A stretch of DNA of 44,443 bases from an uncultured Lachnospiraceae bacterium (lineage in GTDB: Bacteria > Bacillota > Clostridia > Lachnospirales > Lachnospiraceae), in NCBI GenBank assembly GCA_946414825.1, contig CAMKQB010000008.1, forward strand, positions 1-44,443, written 5' to 3'. Shown here piece after piece: positions 1 through 7,341 of the stretch; within the stretch, counting starts at the first letter, position 1, and each line of letters opens with the position of its first letter. The position numbers and the translations under genes are program-made. Below the pieces are notes generated by a model, which was not told the origin of the DNA, made no database searches, and was given only the letters and a program-made list of their open reading frames with translations.

Positions 1-182
1 ATAATATGTCCCTTCATAGGGATTGTAACCTCTATCTTCTGTCTCTCCTTTTCTACAGATAGAGTAACCTGCGCATTTGCATCCTCGGCGAAAAACTTTT
101 CAAGTCTTCCAAGCTTGTCATAGATAGCTGACTTAAGTCCCTCTGTTACATCAATATTCTTTCCACTGATCATATAGTTCAT
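1..182 (-). CDS. hpf: Ribosome hibernation-promoting factor (partial, N-terminal part)
   Basis: The first 60 residues are visible; the gene runs off the left edge. The start reads MNYMISGKNIDVTEGLK, followed by KLGRLEKFF and a beta-strand/charged stretch (VTLSVEKERQKIEV), which is the typical beginning of the HPF/RaiA family. Family members bind the small ribosomal subunit and pair or inactivate 70S ribosomes in stationary phase. Firmicute proteins are usually the long form with a C-terminal dimerisation domain, but that part is outside the window. The ATG at 180-182 is preceded by AAGGAG (complement of 192-197) with 9 nt spacing. A second in-frame ATG three codons later has no better site. 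Confidence 0.85.
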   Translation of the reverse strand, partial: MNYMISGKNIDVTEGLKSAIYDKLGRLEKFFAEDANAQVTLSVEKERQKIEVTIPMKGHI

Positions 183-578
183 AATTTTAGTCTCCTTCTC
201 TCTAGAAATACATGCTTTCCAGAAAACCCCCTTTCCGGATACATGTTTAAATGAATTATATCATAATATATTACTTCATTCAATCAAAGTTACATCATCA
301 TAAATGATTAAATGACTCAAAATTTTAATAAAATTGTAAAAGTTTGTTAGAAATCACGAAATTTTATTATTTTATAACTCTCCAAAAAACAGATTATGTC
401 CACCATTTTCATGTTGACAATGTGGATAACTTTGTTAATAACACGAATTTAGTGCGTTTGTGGGCTTAGTTATCAACACGCAAAATAATAAGGTTATGTT
501 AATTATGGTCAACCGACATCACCTTCTATTGTGCAACTTGCACAATTACCCGCTAGTTTAGCGTATAAATAACAAAAA
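183..578. other. Intergenic region: AT-rich leader plus three DnaA-box-like 9-mers
   Basis: No gene is visible here. 230-380 is strongly AT-rich and would be the untranslated leader of hpf. TGTGGATAA at 421-429 is a perfect reverse-orientation DnaA box. TGTTAATAA at 433-441 and TTATCAACA at 470-478 are close variants. The three sit within 58 bp just upstream of the predicted hpf promoter. The neighbouring genes (hpf and a wall hydrolase) are not those of a chromosomal origin, so DnaA-linked control of hpf or chance is likelier than oriC. Confidence 0.35.
393..420 (-). promoter_or_regulatory. Predicted sigma-A promoter of hpf
   Basis: On the minus strand TTGTCA (415-420) and CATAAT (393-398) are separated by 16 bp, which fits a housekeeping promoter. 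It would give a leader of about 200 nt before hpf, most of it very AT-rich. The element directly abuts a DnaA-box-like 9-mer at 421-429. Confidence 0.45.
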
Positions 579-601
579 TCCCCGGAATTCGCTTCCGGGG
601 A
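579..601 (-). terminator. Rho-independent terminator of the NlpC/P60 gene
   Basis: TCCCCGGAA (579-587) and TTCCGGGGA (593-601) form a perfect 9-bp stem with a 5-nt loop. On the minus strand it is followed by TTTTTG. It lies 25 bp past the stop of the NlpC/P60 gene. Confidence 0.9.
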
Positions 602-626
602 CTGTTTATAACTAAATTGTTACAGA

Positions 627-1964
627 TTACTGTCCGATAACTCTGACAGCCTTAACAGGTGTTCTGTAGTCATATGAAGATGTCTTGATACCATCTCTAG
701 AGTTAGATGCGTGTACAATCTGTCCATTACCTTCATAAATAGCTACGTGACCAATATCTCCACCATTACTATAGAAGAGAAGGTCTCCTGCCTGAATATC
801 TGAAAGGCTAACCTCTGTACCTGCTCCAGACTGCTGAGCTGCTGTACGAGGAAGTGAATATCCATAATTAGCATATACTGACTGAACGAAACCTGAACAG
901 TCTGCACCGTTTGTAAGTGAAGTACCACCCCACTTATAAGAGTTACCAACGAACTGATTAGCATAGTTTACAAGATCTGCTCCACCTGAACCAGCTGGTG
1001 CTGCATATGTTTGAGTTGGTGCTGGAGCTGCTGCTCCGCCGCCGCCACCGCCACCAGTTGTCTGGGTAGCAGTATATGTAGCCTGTCTTCTTGTTCCGCC
1101 GCCGCCACCTTGTGGTGCAGCTGCCTGCTGCTGAAGTGCAGCCTGCTGAGCCAGATACTCAAGCCATGCTCTATCTGCCTCTTCCTTAGCAATTCTATCC
1201 ATCTCTGCCTGTTCTTCTACTGAAACAGCTCTTGGATTATTGAAAGATACATCTATATACTCACTCTTTACAAATCCACGGATGTCATCATCAACAGCGA
1301 TTTCTGTCCATTCATCGCCCTGACTATATACATAATACTCTTCGCCTTCAGGTATAAGAGTTAAGCATTCGCTGTTCTCGTCCTTTTCTGCTCTAACCTT
1401 CAGTGTAGCTGTATTAACAACACCACTTCTGACGATACCATTATCAAGGCACCACTGACCTGCGTCATCACCATATGCAAGGTACTCATTTGCGATATAA
1501 CCTACGCAAGTACCAGACTCAATAAGTGACCACTCATCACCAACCTCATCAACAAGACATACACCACCTCTATCAAGAGCACCGATAACCTCGGCATCTG
1601 TACTAGAAGCAACTCTGATGTTAACCTTGCCTTCTGTTGTTGCTACAGCTCTATCCTGGAACTGTGGAAAGATTTCCGCATTTGTGAGTGAAGCTGTCTT
1701 TGCCTGAAGATCAACCTCAGGTTCAGCATCTGTTGCTGTTGGTTCAGCATATACATCAGCCATAGTAACACTGCCATCTGTAAGATCAGATACAGGATCC
1801 TCGGCTCCATTTCCTTCCAAATATTCTCCTACTTTTACAGAGATTCCCACGTTAGATGAGTCATAATCCTGTCCAGCTTGTACATCAGAACGTACTCCGA
1901 CAACTGTCAGAAGCATTCCTGCAGCTAGGCAAGCAGCTAAAACTCTCTTAGTTGGTTTATACAT
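627..1964 (-). CDS. Secreted SH3b/NlpC-P60 peptidoglycan endopeptidase
   Basis: Exported cell-wall hydrolase of 445 aa. A signal peptide (KPTKRVLAACLAAGMLLTVVG) ends near residue 31. Two bacterial SH3 domains follow, roughly 100-165 and 175-240, then an Ala/Gln/Glu-rich probable coiled coil and a linker with two polyglycine runs. A C-terminal NlpC/P60 domain closes the protein, with catalytic Cys356 in DCSGF, His406 in GHVAIY and His418 in VHAS. The family cuts D-Glu/diamino-acid links in stem peptides, with SH3b domains targeting the wall. The start was set at 1964 because AGGAGG (1972-1977) lies 7 nt upstream; an ATT seven codons earlier would overlap that site. It is monocistronic with its own promoter, WalR-like boxes and terminator. 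Confidence 0.93.
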   Translation of the reverse strand: MYKPTKRVLAACLAAGMLLTVVGVRSDVQAGQDYDSSNVGISVKVGEYLEGNGAEDPVSDLTDGSVTMADVYAEPTATDAEPEVDLQAKTASLTNAEIFPQFQDRAVATTEGKVNIRVASSTDAEVIGALDRGGVCLVDEVGDEWSLIESGTCVGYIANEYLAYGDDAGQWCLDNGIVRSGVVNTATLKVRAEKDENSECLTLIPEGEEYYVYSQGDEWTEIAVDDDIRGFVKSEYIDVSFNNPRAVSVEEQAEMDRIAKEEADRAWLEYLAQQAALQQQAAAPQGGGGGTRRQATYTATQTTGGGGGGGAAAPAPTQTYAAPAGSGGADLVNYANQFVGNSYKWGGTSLTNGADCSGFVQSVYANYGYSLPRTAAQQSGAGTEVSLSDIQAGDLLFYSNGGDIGHVAIYEGNGQIVHASNSRDGIKTSSYDYRTPVKAVRVIGQ

Positions 1965-2009
1965 TATGTAACCTCCTATAATCACTTAAGCCACAATATC
2001 TTGTGGTTT

Positions 2010-2057
2010 GTTACATTTTTTTTACATTCTCAATCGATTTGTTACGAAATTGTTACA
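2010..2057 (-). promoter_or_regulatory. Two tandem WalR-type boxes in the NlpC/P60 leader
   Basis: On the minus strand 2026-2010 reads TGTAAA-N5-TGTAAC and 2057-2041 reads TGTAAC-N5-CGTAAC. Both match the published WalR (YycF) direct-repeat consensus TGTWAH-N5-TGTWAH; the second has one mismatch. They lie at and just downstream of the predicted transcription start, a position that would favour repression. WalRK homologs control wall hydrolases in Firmicutes, which fits the product. No WalR gene is recognised in the window. Confidence 0.55.
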
Positions 2058-2062
2058 GGTAA

Positions 2063-2091
2063 ATAATACCATCAACACCTTTTCTTGTCAA
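2063..2091 (-). promoter_or_regulatory. Sigma-A promoter of the NlpC/P60 gene
   Basis: TTGACA (complement of 2086-2091) and TATTAT (complement of 2063-2068) are separated by exactly 17 bp. This gives a leader of about 90 nt, which contains a CCACAA/TTGTGG hairpin (1991-2006) near the ribosome binding site. Confidence 0.8.
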
Positions 2092-2180
2092 CACAAAAAC
2101 GTTATGTATCGAAACATAAACTATACAGGATTGAAATAAAACATATTTTATGCTACTCTTTCCTATGTTAGTGTTTTCAA

Positions 2181-2217
2181 GCTTTTCGGTAGTATACTAC
2201 TGCCATTCCTGAAAAGC
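2181..2217. repeat. Nested palindrome upstream of murT
   Basis: GCTTTTC (2181-2187) pairs with GAAAAGC (2211-2217) around a perfect 12-bp palindrome GTAGTATACTAC (2189-2200). It has no T-run on either side, so it reads more like an operator or cruciform than a terminator. The rest of 2092-2317 is AT-rich and I see no confident promoter for murT in it. Confidence 0.4.
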
Positions 2218-2317
2218 AATACTGATTATATGACAATAATATCAACTATATTATTGTACCAAATTATTACATCAAATAAGCATACAAAAATTTACATTAT
2301 ATAATAGGAAGAAACTC

Positions 2318-3718
2318 ATGAAAAAACACTTAGGACTTACAACCTTTTTGTCCGTAGCAGCTTGTAAAATAACAAGAAATGCTCTTCGGCTTGGTCACCG
2401 CGGAGGAACTACTCTTCCAGGCCGCGCCGCAATGGTTTTCGATAAAAGAATCCTTGAGGTAGTCTCTAAAGATATGGAGATTATCGTTGTAACAGGAACA
2501 AATGGCAAGACCACCACCTGCAGCATGCTGAGAAATGCCCTTCAGGAAAGTGGAATAGAGCCCCTGTCAAATATCTCCGGCGCGAATCTACTGACTGGAG
2601 TTACTGCCGAGTTCACATCTAACGCCACTTTAAGCGGGCGTCCAAAGAAAAAATACGCAATAATCGAATGTGACGAGGGTGCTCTTAAGAAGGTTGTCCC
2701 TCTTATAAAGCCAAAGGTTATTGTAGTTACTAACCTTTTCAGAGACCAGCTCGATAGATACGGTGAAGTCATGCATACTCTCGAAGAGATAAGGCGTGGC
2801 GTCAGCCTTGTCCCAGATTCTACTCTTTGTTTAAATGCAGACTGTTCTCTTACCTCGTCCCTTGCAAAGGATGTTCCTAACAAGGTCTACTATTATGGTA
2901 TAGGAAAGTCCGCCGCGACGGACGACTCGAAAGCCGACGAGCTGTCCGATGCAAAATACTGTATCAGCTGCGGAACTGAATATAAGTATGAATATCATAC
3001 ATATGCACATTTAGGAGGCTTCTACTGTCCTAATTGTGGCTATAAGAGAATGACGCCAGACCTTGAAATCGAGTCTATAAACATTTCTGCTAAGGGAAGC
3101 GATATAAAAGCACATTTCAAAGCTGATAATAATATAGAAGAAATCCATATCGGTCTTCCCGCTCTATATAATGTATATAATGCTATCGCAGCTATAGGAG
3201 CATACGAGGCTGCCGGCTGGAACAAGGCTGATATTACAAGTTCACTTGCAAATGTAAGCTCCAGCTTCGGACGAATGGAAACCTTTACATATAATAATGT
3301 AGATATTCAGATGATTCTGGTCAAGAATCCTGCAGGATGTAACCAGTCACTTAGCTACTTATCCTCTCTTGGAGAGGACTATATTGCAGTATTCTGTTTA
3401 AATGACAAGACTGCTGATGGTCACGACATCTCCTGGATATGGGATGCAGAGCACGAAAAGGTCGCTCACGACCCTCACTGTAAGCATATATACGTATCAG
3501 GAACTAGAGCTACAGATATGCAGGTTCGTCTCAAGTATGCAGACGCCCCTGAGGATCATATAACACTTATTGAAGACAATAATAAGTTGCTAGAGCAAAT
3601 GACTAGCCATAAGTTACCAGTATTTATCTTGCCAAACTATACCTCCATGCTGGCTCTCAGAGCTGTAGTTGGTGCCGCAACGGGCAAGAAAGAATTTTGG
3701 AAGGATCAGAAAGCATAA
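2318..3718 (+). CDS. murT: Lipid II isoglutaminyl synthase, Mur-ligase subunit MurT
   Basis: Synthetase half of the MurT/GatD complex. It activates the alpha-carboxyl of D-Glu in the lipid II stem peptide so that ammonia from GatD can amidate it to D-isoglutamine. The Mur-ligase ATP loop GTNGKTT is at residues 60-66. A Cys4 zinc ribbon typical of MurT is visible at Cys215, Cys218, Cys237 and Cys240. The C-terminal part (about 320-440) fits the DUF1727 domain of the family. The length of 466 aa is normal. AGGAAG lies 6 nt before the ATG. The stop overlaps the gatD start by one base, so the two are translationally coupled. It is the first gene of a four-gene operon. Confidence 0.95.
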   Translation: MKKHLGLTTFLSVAACKITRNALRLGHRGGTTLPGRAAMVFDKRILEVVSKDMEIIVVTGTNGKTTTCSMLRNALQESGIEPLSNISGANLLTGVTAEFTSNATLSGRPKKKYAIIECDEGALKKVVPLIKPKVIVVTNLFRDQLDRYGEVMHTLEEIRRGVSLVPDSTLCLNADCSLTSSLAKDVPNKVYYYGIGKSAATDDSKADELSDAKYCISCGTEYKYEYHTYAHLGGFYCPNCGYKRMTPDLEIESINISAKGSDIKAHFKADNNIEEIHIGLPALYNVYNAIAAIGAYEAAGWNKADITSSLANVSSSFGRMETFTYNNVDIQMILVKNPAGCNQSLSYLSSLGEDYIAVFCLNDKTADGHDISWIWDAEHEKVAHDPHCKHIYVSGTRATDMQVRLKYADAPEDHITLIEDNNKLLEQMTSHKLPVFILPNYTSMLALRAVVGAATGKKEFWKDQKA

Positions 3719-4476
3719 TGGCAGACAGAACTATTCGAATAGCCCATATGTTTCCAGAGGTGCTGAACCTCTACGGAGACAGAGGAAATATAATATGTCT
3801 TAAGAAGCGTCTTGAGTGGCGAGGAATCGACTGCGACGTGACCGAGGTAAAGCTGGGTGACCAGCTGAGTCTCACTGATTTCGACCTTTTCTTCATCGGT
3901 GGAGGCCAGGATTTCGAACAGGAAGTTCTTCTCAGTGACCTAAAGGCAGGCAAAGGTGACAACATCAAGGCTGCTATCGAGGATGGCAAAACCTTCCTCT
4001 GCATCTGTGGTGGCTACCAGATGATGGGACATTACTACGAAACCAAGGAAGGCGAGAAAATGCAGTTTCTCGGAGCAGTAGATTTCCATACTATCGGTGG
4101 CGACGTCAGAATGATCGGCAATTATGCCTTTCACTGTCCGCCAGAAGCAGGCGATACAGATATAGTAGGCTTCGAGAACCACAGCGGCCGTACTTATCTA
4201 GGCGAGGGAACAAATCCTCTCGGAACTATACTAAGCGGTTTCGGCAACAATGGCGAGGATAAAACGGAAGGAATACATTATAAAAATGTATATGGTTCCT
4301 ACAGTCACGGTCCTATCCTTCCAAAGAATCCTAAGTTCGCTGACCATCTGATCAGCGTTACTCTGAAGAACAAATACGGAAATGGAGATATCGAACCATT
4401 ACCTGACACATATGAAAATACCGCTCATGACCATATACTTGAGAAGGTCCTAAGCGGAAATATGAGTGGAGACTAA
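3718..4476 (+). CDS. gatD: Lipid II isoglutaminyl synthase, glutaminase subunit GatD
   Basis: Class I glutamine amidotransferase-like subunit of 252 aa that hydrolyses glutamine and passes ammonia to MurT. The nucleophile is Cys97 in CICGGYQMMG and the catalytic His is His197 in SHGPILPKNP. The N-terminal MFPEVLNLYGDRGN is characteristic of the CobB/CobQ-like branch. The ATG at 3718 overlaps the murT stop (TAATG). An in-frame TTG at 3697 is possible, but there is no reason to prefer it. Confidence 0.95.
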   Translation: MADRTIRIAHMFPEVLNLYGDRGNIICLKKRLEWRGIDCDVTEVKLGDQLSLTDFDLFFIGGGQDFEQEVLLSDLKAGKGDNIKAAIEDGKTFLCICGGYQMMGHYYETKEGEKMQFLGAVDFHTIGGDVRMIGNYAFHCPPEAGDTDIVGFENHSGRTYLGEGTNPLGTILSGFGNNGEDKTEGIHYKNVYGSYSHGPILPKNPKFADHLISVTLKNKYGNGDIEPLPDTYENTAHDHILEKVLSGNMSGD

Positions 4477-4478
4477 GA

Positions 4479-5564
4479 ATGAACATAGAAACCAGACTTT
4501 TCTCCGACGACGATAAAGATATAGAAAGCGCCGCCGAGATACTTAAAAATGGCGGACTAGTGGCATTTCCAACGGAAACAGTTTATGGACTCGGAGGAAA
4601 TGCTCTCTCTTCAACGTCATCAGAACATATATATAGCGCAAAGGGAAGACCTTCCGACAACCCACTGATAGTTCATATCGCAGATACAGCATCTGTGTAT
4701 GAGCTAGCCACAGAGGTTCCCGAAACCGCCAAGGTACTTATGGAAGCCTTCTGGCCAGGTCCTCTCACCATAATACTACCAAAAAAAGAAATAGTTCCGG
4801 ACACCACAACCGGAGGACTCTCTACAGTCGCTATAAGAATGCCTTCACATCCTGCAGCACTGAAGCTGATTAACCTAAGCGGACTCTATATAGCCGCACC
4901 ATCAGCCAACACCTCTGGACGTCCATCCCCAACAACTGCTCAGCATGTTATGGAGGATCTAAACGGAAGAATTGAGGCAGTAATCGACGGAGGACCGGTA
5001 GGAATCGGAATAGAATCAACAATAGTTGACCTGTCCGGCGACAAGCCTACTATACTAAGACCTGGATATATAACAAAGAAAATGCTAGAGGAGTTGATTG
5101 GTGAGGTAGATATAGATCCGACTCTTATTCGACCAGACCCTAATATCAGACCTAAGGCTCCTGGTATGAAATATACTCACTATTCTCCTTCAGGAGAGCT
5201 ATCCATAGTTGAGAAAAGCGCAGACTGTGAAAACAGTCAGGTCAAATCATTAGATTCAGACTCAGCTACAACTGTAGCAGATAAGATAAATGCACTATAT
5301 AATGAGAAAAAATCTTCTGGGTATATAGTTAAAATACTAGTACCACAGGAACACGCTCACCTATATAATACTGACGATGTAATAACAGTCGGAAGTGTAA
5401 CTGATGGAATAACTGTTGCCGCAAGGCTTTATAGTGCACTTAGAGAATGCGATGATATGGGCGCAGCCTATATTTATAGCGAAAGCTTTATGGACTATGA
5501 ACTAGGCGGAGCCATAATGAACCGTCTGCTCAAGGCGGCGGGACACAGAGTAATATATGTATAA
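4479..5564 (+). CDS. sua5: L-threonylcarbamoyladenylate synthase (Sua5 type)
   Basis: Makes threonylcarbamoyl-AMP from threonine, bicarbonate and ATP, the first step of tRNA t6A37 synthesis. The YrdC domain covers about residues 10-200, with FPTETVYGLGG, KGRPSDNPLIVHI and SANTSGRPSPT motifs. A C-terminal Sua5 domain follows from about residue 235, reached through the PGMKYTHYSP linker. At 361 aa it is the long Sua5 form rather than the short TsaC form. It begins 2 nt after gatD and is followed closely by rpiB; a Sua5-family gene near rpiB is also seen in Bacillus (the ywlC/ywlF region). Confidence 0.94.
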   Translation: MNIETRLFSDDDKDIESAAEILKNGGLVAFPTETVYGLGGNALSSTSSEHIYSAKGRPSDNPLIVHIADTASVYELATEVPETAKVLMEAFWPGPLTIILPKKEIVPDTTTGGLSTVAIRMPSHPAALKLINLSGLYIAAPSANTSGRPSPTTAQHVMEDLNGRIEAVIDGGPVGIGIESTIVDLSGDKPTILRPGYITKKMLEELIGEVDIDPTLIRPDPNIRPKAPGMKYTHYSPSGELSIVEKSADCENSQVKSLDSDSATTVADKINALYNEKKSSGYIVKILVPQEHAHLYNTDDVITVGSVTDGITVAARLYSALRECDDMGAAYIYSESFMDYELGGAIMNRLLKAAGHRVIYV

Positions 5565-5582
5565 ACATTATTGGAGGTAAAT

Positions 5583-6011
5583 ATGAAGGTTTATATTGGA
5601 AGCGATCACGGCGGATACGGACTTAAACAGGAAATAATAGACCACCTGTCAGAGCGAGGCATCGAGATGACAGATGTAGGGACATATAGCGAGGAGTCCT
5701 GCGATTATCCAACCTATGCAAAGCCTGTAACTGAGGCTATTATAAACGGGGAAGCCGAACTCGGAATACTTGTATGCGGAACAGGGATTGGAATGTCAAT
5801 GGCCGCTAATAAAGAAAAAGGTATCAGAGCAGCACTGTGCCATGATACTTTTTCTGCAAAAGCCACTCGCGAGCATAACGATGCAAACATCCTATGCCTG
5901 GGAGCTAGAGTTATAGGGCCTGGACTTGCCCTTATGATAGTAGATACATTCCTCGATACACCTTTCTCAAACGACGAAAGACATATCAGAAGAATCAGCA
6001 TGTTTTCTTAA
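5583..6011 (+). CDS. rpiB: Ribose 5-phosphate isomerase B
   Basis: Interconverts ribose 5-phosphate and ribulose 5-phosphate in the pentose phosphate pathway. It belongs to the RpiB/LacAB fold. Visible motifs are SDHGGYGLK at the N-terminus, the active-site loop CGTGIGMSMAANK and REHNDANILCLGARVIG. The length of 142 aa is normal. GGAGG at 5573-5577 lies 5 nt before the ATG at 5583; an in-frame TTG at 5571 would precede this site and is unlikely. LacA/LacB or an allose isomerase are alternatives, but no galactose or allose genes are near. The stop is 2 nt from the stop of convergent mecA, leaving no room for a terminator. Confidence 0.9.
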   Translation: MKVYIGSDHGGYGLKQEIIDHLSERGIEMTDVGTYSEESCDYPTYAKPVTEAIINGEAELGILVCGTGIGMSMAANKEKGIRAALCHDTFSAKATREHNDANILCLGARVIGPGLALMIVDTFLDTPFSNDERHIRRISMFS

Positions 6012-6013
6012 TA

Positions 6014-6718
6014 TTACATTTCAGCCAGAGACTGCATGGCATTATCCTTTATAAGAAGCTCATAATGCTCTTCAACATAGAATCTGGCGGCATAGCTGAC
6101 ATTTCCGAACTTACCAAATTCTCTGAGATGTCGGCTGACTATATCGAATTCTTCTTCAGAATTTCTATTTCTTGTAAACACAAGATAATATAGACCATCC
6201 TCAGGATTTTTATATAGTGAATTATCACTATCATAGAAGTTCTCAGATAATTTTGCTGCAACAATCAGTCTGTCTATACTCTCAAAGGAGCAAACTCCAT
6301 AGAGAGGGGCAGGCTGTTTTTCTTCTGGTGAAGACTTCTCCTTTTCTTTCACTTGAGGTGCAGGAGCATTAGTGCCATCCTGCTCTCCAAAATCGTTTTC
6401 CTCTACCAAATGTCTGACGCCGTCACGAAGCTTCTTCATTAACTCATATCTAGGATCAAGGTTCTCGCCCTCCCCCAGCTTAGTTACAACAAAAACAAGA
6501 TAGTCTTGATTTATCTGCATAGCTTCCACAACAATAGAAGCATCATTTGTTTCAAAATCATAATCATCCCTAGCCACGTTCATAAGTTCTCTAAGCAGCT
6601 CTTCGGCCTTCTCAGAACGGTTGCCAAGTAAATCATTTATAGTCAGATCATATTTCTCCAGATCATGCTTGCCCAGTGTAATACTTATTTGATTGTCATT
6701 AATTTTTTCAATCTTCAT
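6014..6718 (-). CDS. mecA: Adaptor protein MecA
   Basis: ClpC adaptor of 234 aa. The N-terminal domain starts MKIEKINDNQISITL and holds a helix pair with the LRELMNVARDDYDF motif seen in MecA. An acidic, Lys/Glu-rich linker (about residues 110-138) leads to the C-terminal domain, which in relatives binds ClpC. MecA delivers unfolded or regulatory proteins to ClpCP. The short signature tract DYDFETNDASIVVEAMQ supports the call; sequence conservation in the family is otherwise low. It is monocistronic with a long leader (see 6719-6995). Confidence 0.88.
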   Translation of the reverse strand: MKIEKINDNQISITLGKHDLEKYDLTINDLLGNRSEKAEELLRELMNVARDDYDFETNDASIVVEAMQINQDYLVFVVTKLGEGENLDPRYELMKKLRDGVRHLVEENDFGEQDGTNAPAPQVKEKEKSSPEEKQPAPLYGVCSFESIDRLIVAAKLSENFYDSDNSLYKNPEDGLYYLVFTRNRNSEEEFDIVSRHLREFGKFGNVSYAARFYVEEHYELLIKDNAMQSLAEM

Positions 6719-6773
6719 AGTTGTTACCCAAAACTTTCTGTTGCGGTATTAAAACCTTTTTGATATTATAACC

Positions 6774-6802
6774 TTGAACATCGCACTAGTCCATAGTTTA
6801 TT
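6774..6802 (+). promoter_or_regulatory. Candidate promoter of an orphan plus-strand transcript
   Basis: TTGAAC (6774-6779) and TTTATT (6797-6802) are separated by 17 bp on the plus strand. No coding gene follows on this strand before the terminator at 6959-6985. The match is moderate, so the site is tentative. Confidence 0.3.
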
Positions 6803-6804
6803 TT

Positions 6805-6995
6805 AGCCCAAGTGGCATATTCCCGTAAATAAAGCTATTGGACAAACCGGTTTAGCCAGAGGTTTAGGGGGTAAAACATCACAGTAATTTCCTTTTGGCC
6901 GAGTGAGCTAAACCAAAAAATAAATAATACAGTATATATGGCAAAAACGAACAATTAGCCGGCTGATTCCCCTAAAATCAGCCGGTTTTCTTTAT
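6805..6995 (+). ncRNA. Candidate structured RNA of unknown family
   Basis: The region has a plausible plus-strand promoter, no open reading frame and its own strong terminator, which together suggest a non-coding RNA of about 185 nt. A stem GGTTTAGC (6849-6856) / GCTAAACC (6907-6914) encloses a second stem, CCAGAGG (6856-6862) with CCTTTTGG (6891-6898). Read on the other strand, the same stem lies in the leader of mecA, with a possible promoter TTGTTC-N17-TGTATT starting at 6954. It could therefore instead be a cis-regulatory leader. I cannot match it to a known riboswitch, 6S RNA, SRP RNA or tmRNA. Confidence 0.3.
6959..6985 (+). terminator. Rho-independent terminator, plus strand, with no gene before it
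   Basis: CCGGCTGAT (6959-6967) pairs with ATCAGCCGG (6977-6985), followed by TTTTCTTTATTTTT. The T-run exists only on the plus strand. The nearest upstream plus-strand gene is rpiB, nearly 1 kb away behind the oppositely oriented mecA. Confidence 0.8.
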
Positions 6996-7028
6996 TTTTG
7001 CGACTTATAACAAGAGTCAAACGAATAC

Positions 7029-7056
7029 AAAAAAAGACCATCCCCTTGGGATGGTC
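7029..7056 (-). terminator. Rho-independent terminator of the ferredoxin gene
   Basis: GACCATCCC (7036-7044) and GGGATGGTC (7048-7056) form a 9-bp stem. On the minus strand it is followed by seven Ts (7035-7029). It lies 20 bp past the ferredoxin stop. Confidence 0.9.
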
Positions 7057-7075
7057 CTCTTAGTCTTTTTAGCTA

Positions 7076-7246
7076 TTAGCCTTCTGTGATAGCATCAACT
7101 GGGCAGTTAGCTGCACAAGCTCCACAAGAGATGCATGAATCAGCATCGATAACGAACTGTCCATCTCCCTCTGAGATTGCTCCAACAGGGCAGTTACCTG
7201 CACATGTTCCACATGATATACATGAATCACCTATAACGAATGCCAT
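7076..7246 (-). CDS. 2[4Fe-4S] ferredoxin
   Basis: Small clostridial-type electron carrier of 56 aa. Two CxxCxxCxxxCP clusters are complete: Cys9/12/15/19 and Cys38/41/44/48. The two halves are near-repeats (DSCISCGTCAGNCPVGAI and DSCISCGACAANCPVDAI). The start at 7246 has AGGAGG (7255-7260) 8 nt upstream. A promoter-like pair TTGGCT (7315-7320) / TATACT (7291-7296) with 18-bp spacing precedes it and a strong terminator follows, so it is monocistronic and probably highly expressed. A plus-strand reading frame covers the same bases but has no ribosome binding site. Confidence 0.96.
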   Translation of the reverse strand: MAFVIGDSCISCGTCAGNCPVGAISEGDGQFVIDADSCISCGACAANCPVDAITEG

Positions 7247-7341
7247 AGTAGTATCCTCCTTAAATTAATAATAAATCGATTACTATGGCGAGTATACTAC
7301 ACAGTCACTTGGTTAGCCAACATTAATCTTTGTTTATAGGG

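Noticed and set aside
183-578. Chromosomal origin (oriC)
   Set aside because: DnaA boxes and AT-rich DNA are present, but there is no dnaA/dnaN neighbourhood and only one box is perfect.
968-1223. Short frames over the glycine/glutamine-rich part of the NlpC/P60 gene
   Set aside because: These are low-complexity shadows of the coding strand; no start signals.
7086-7268. Open plus-strand frame of 60 codons
   Set aside because: It lies wholly over the minus-strand ferredoxin gene, which has all eight cluster cysteines, AGGAGG, promoter and terminator; the plus frame is its shadow.
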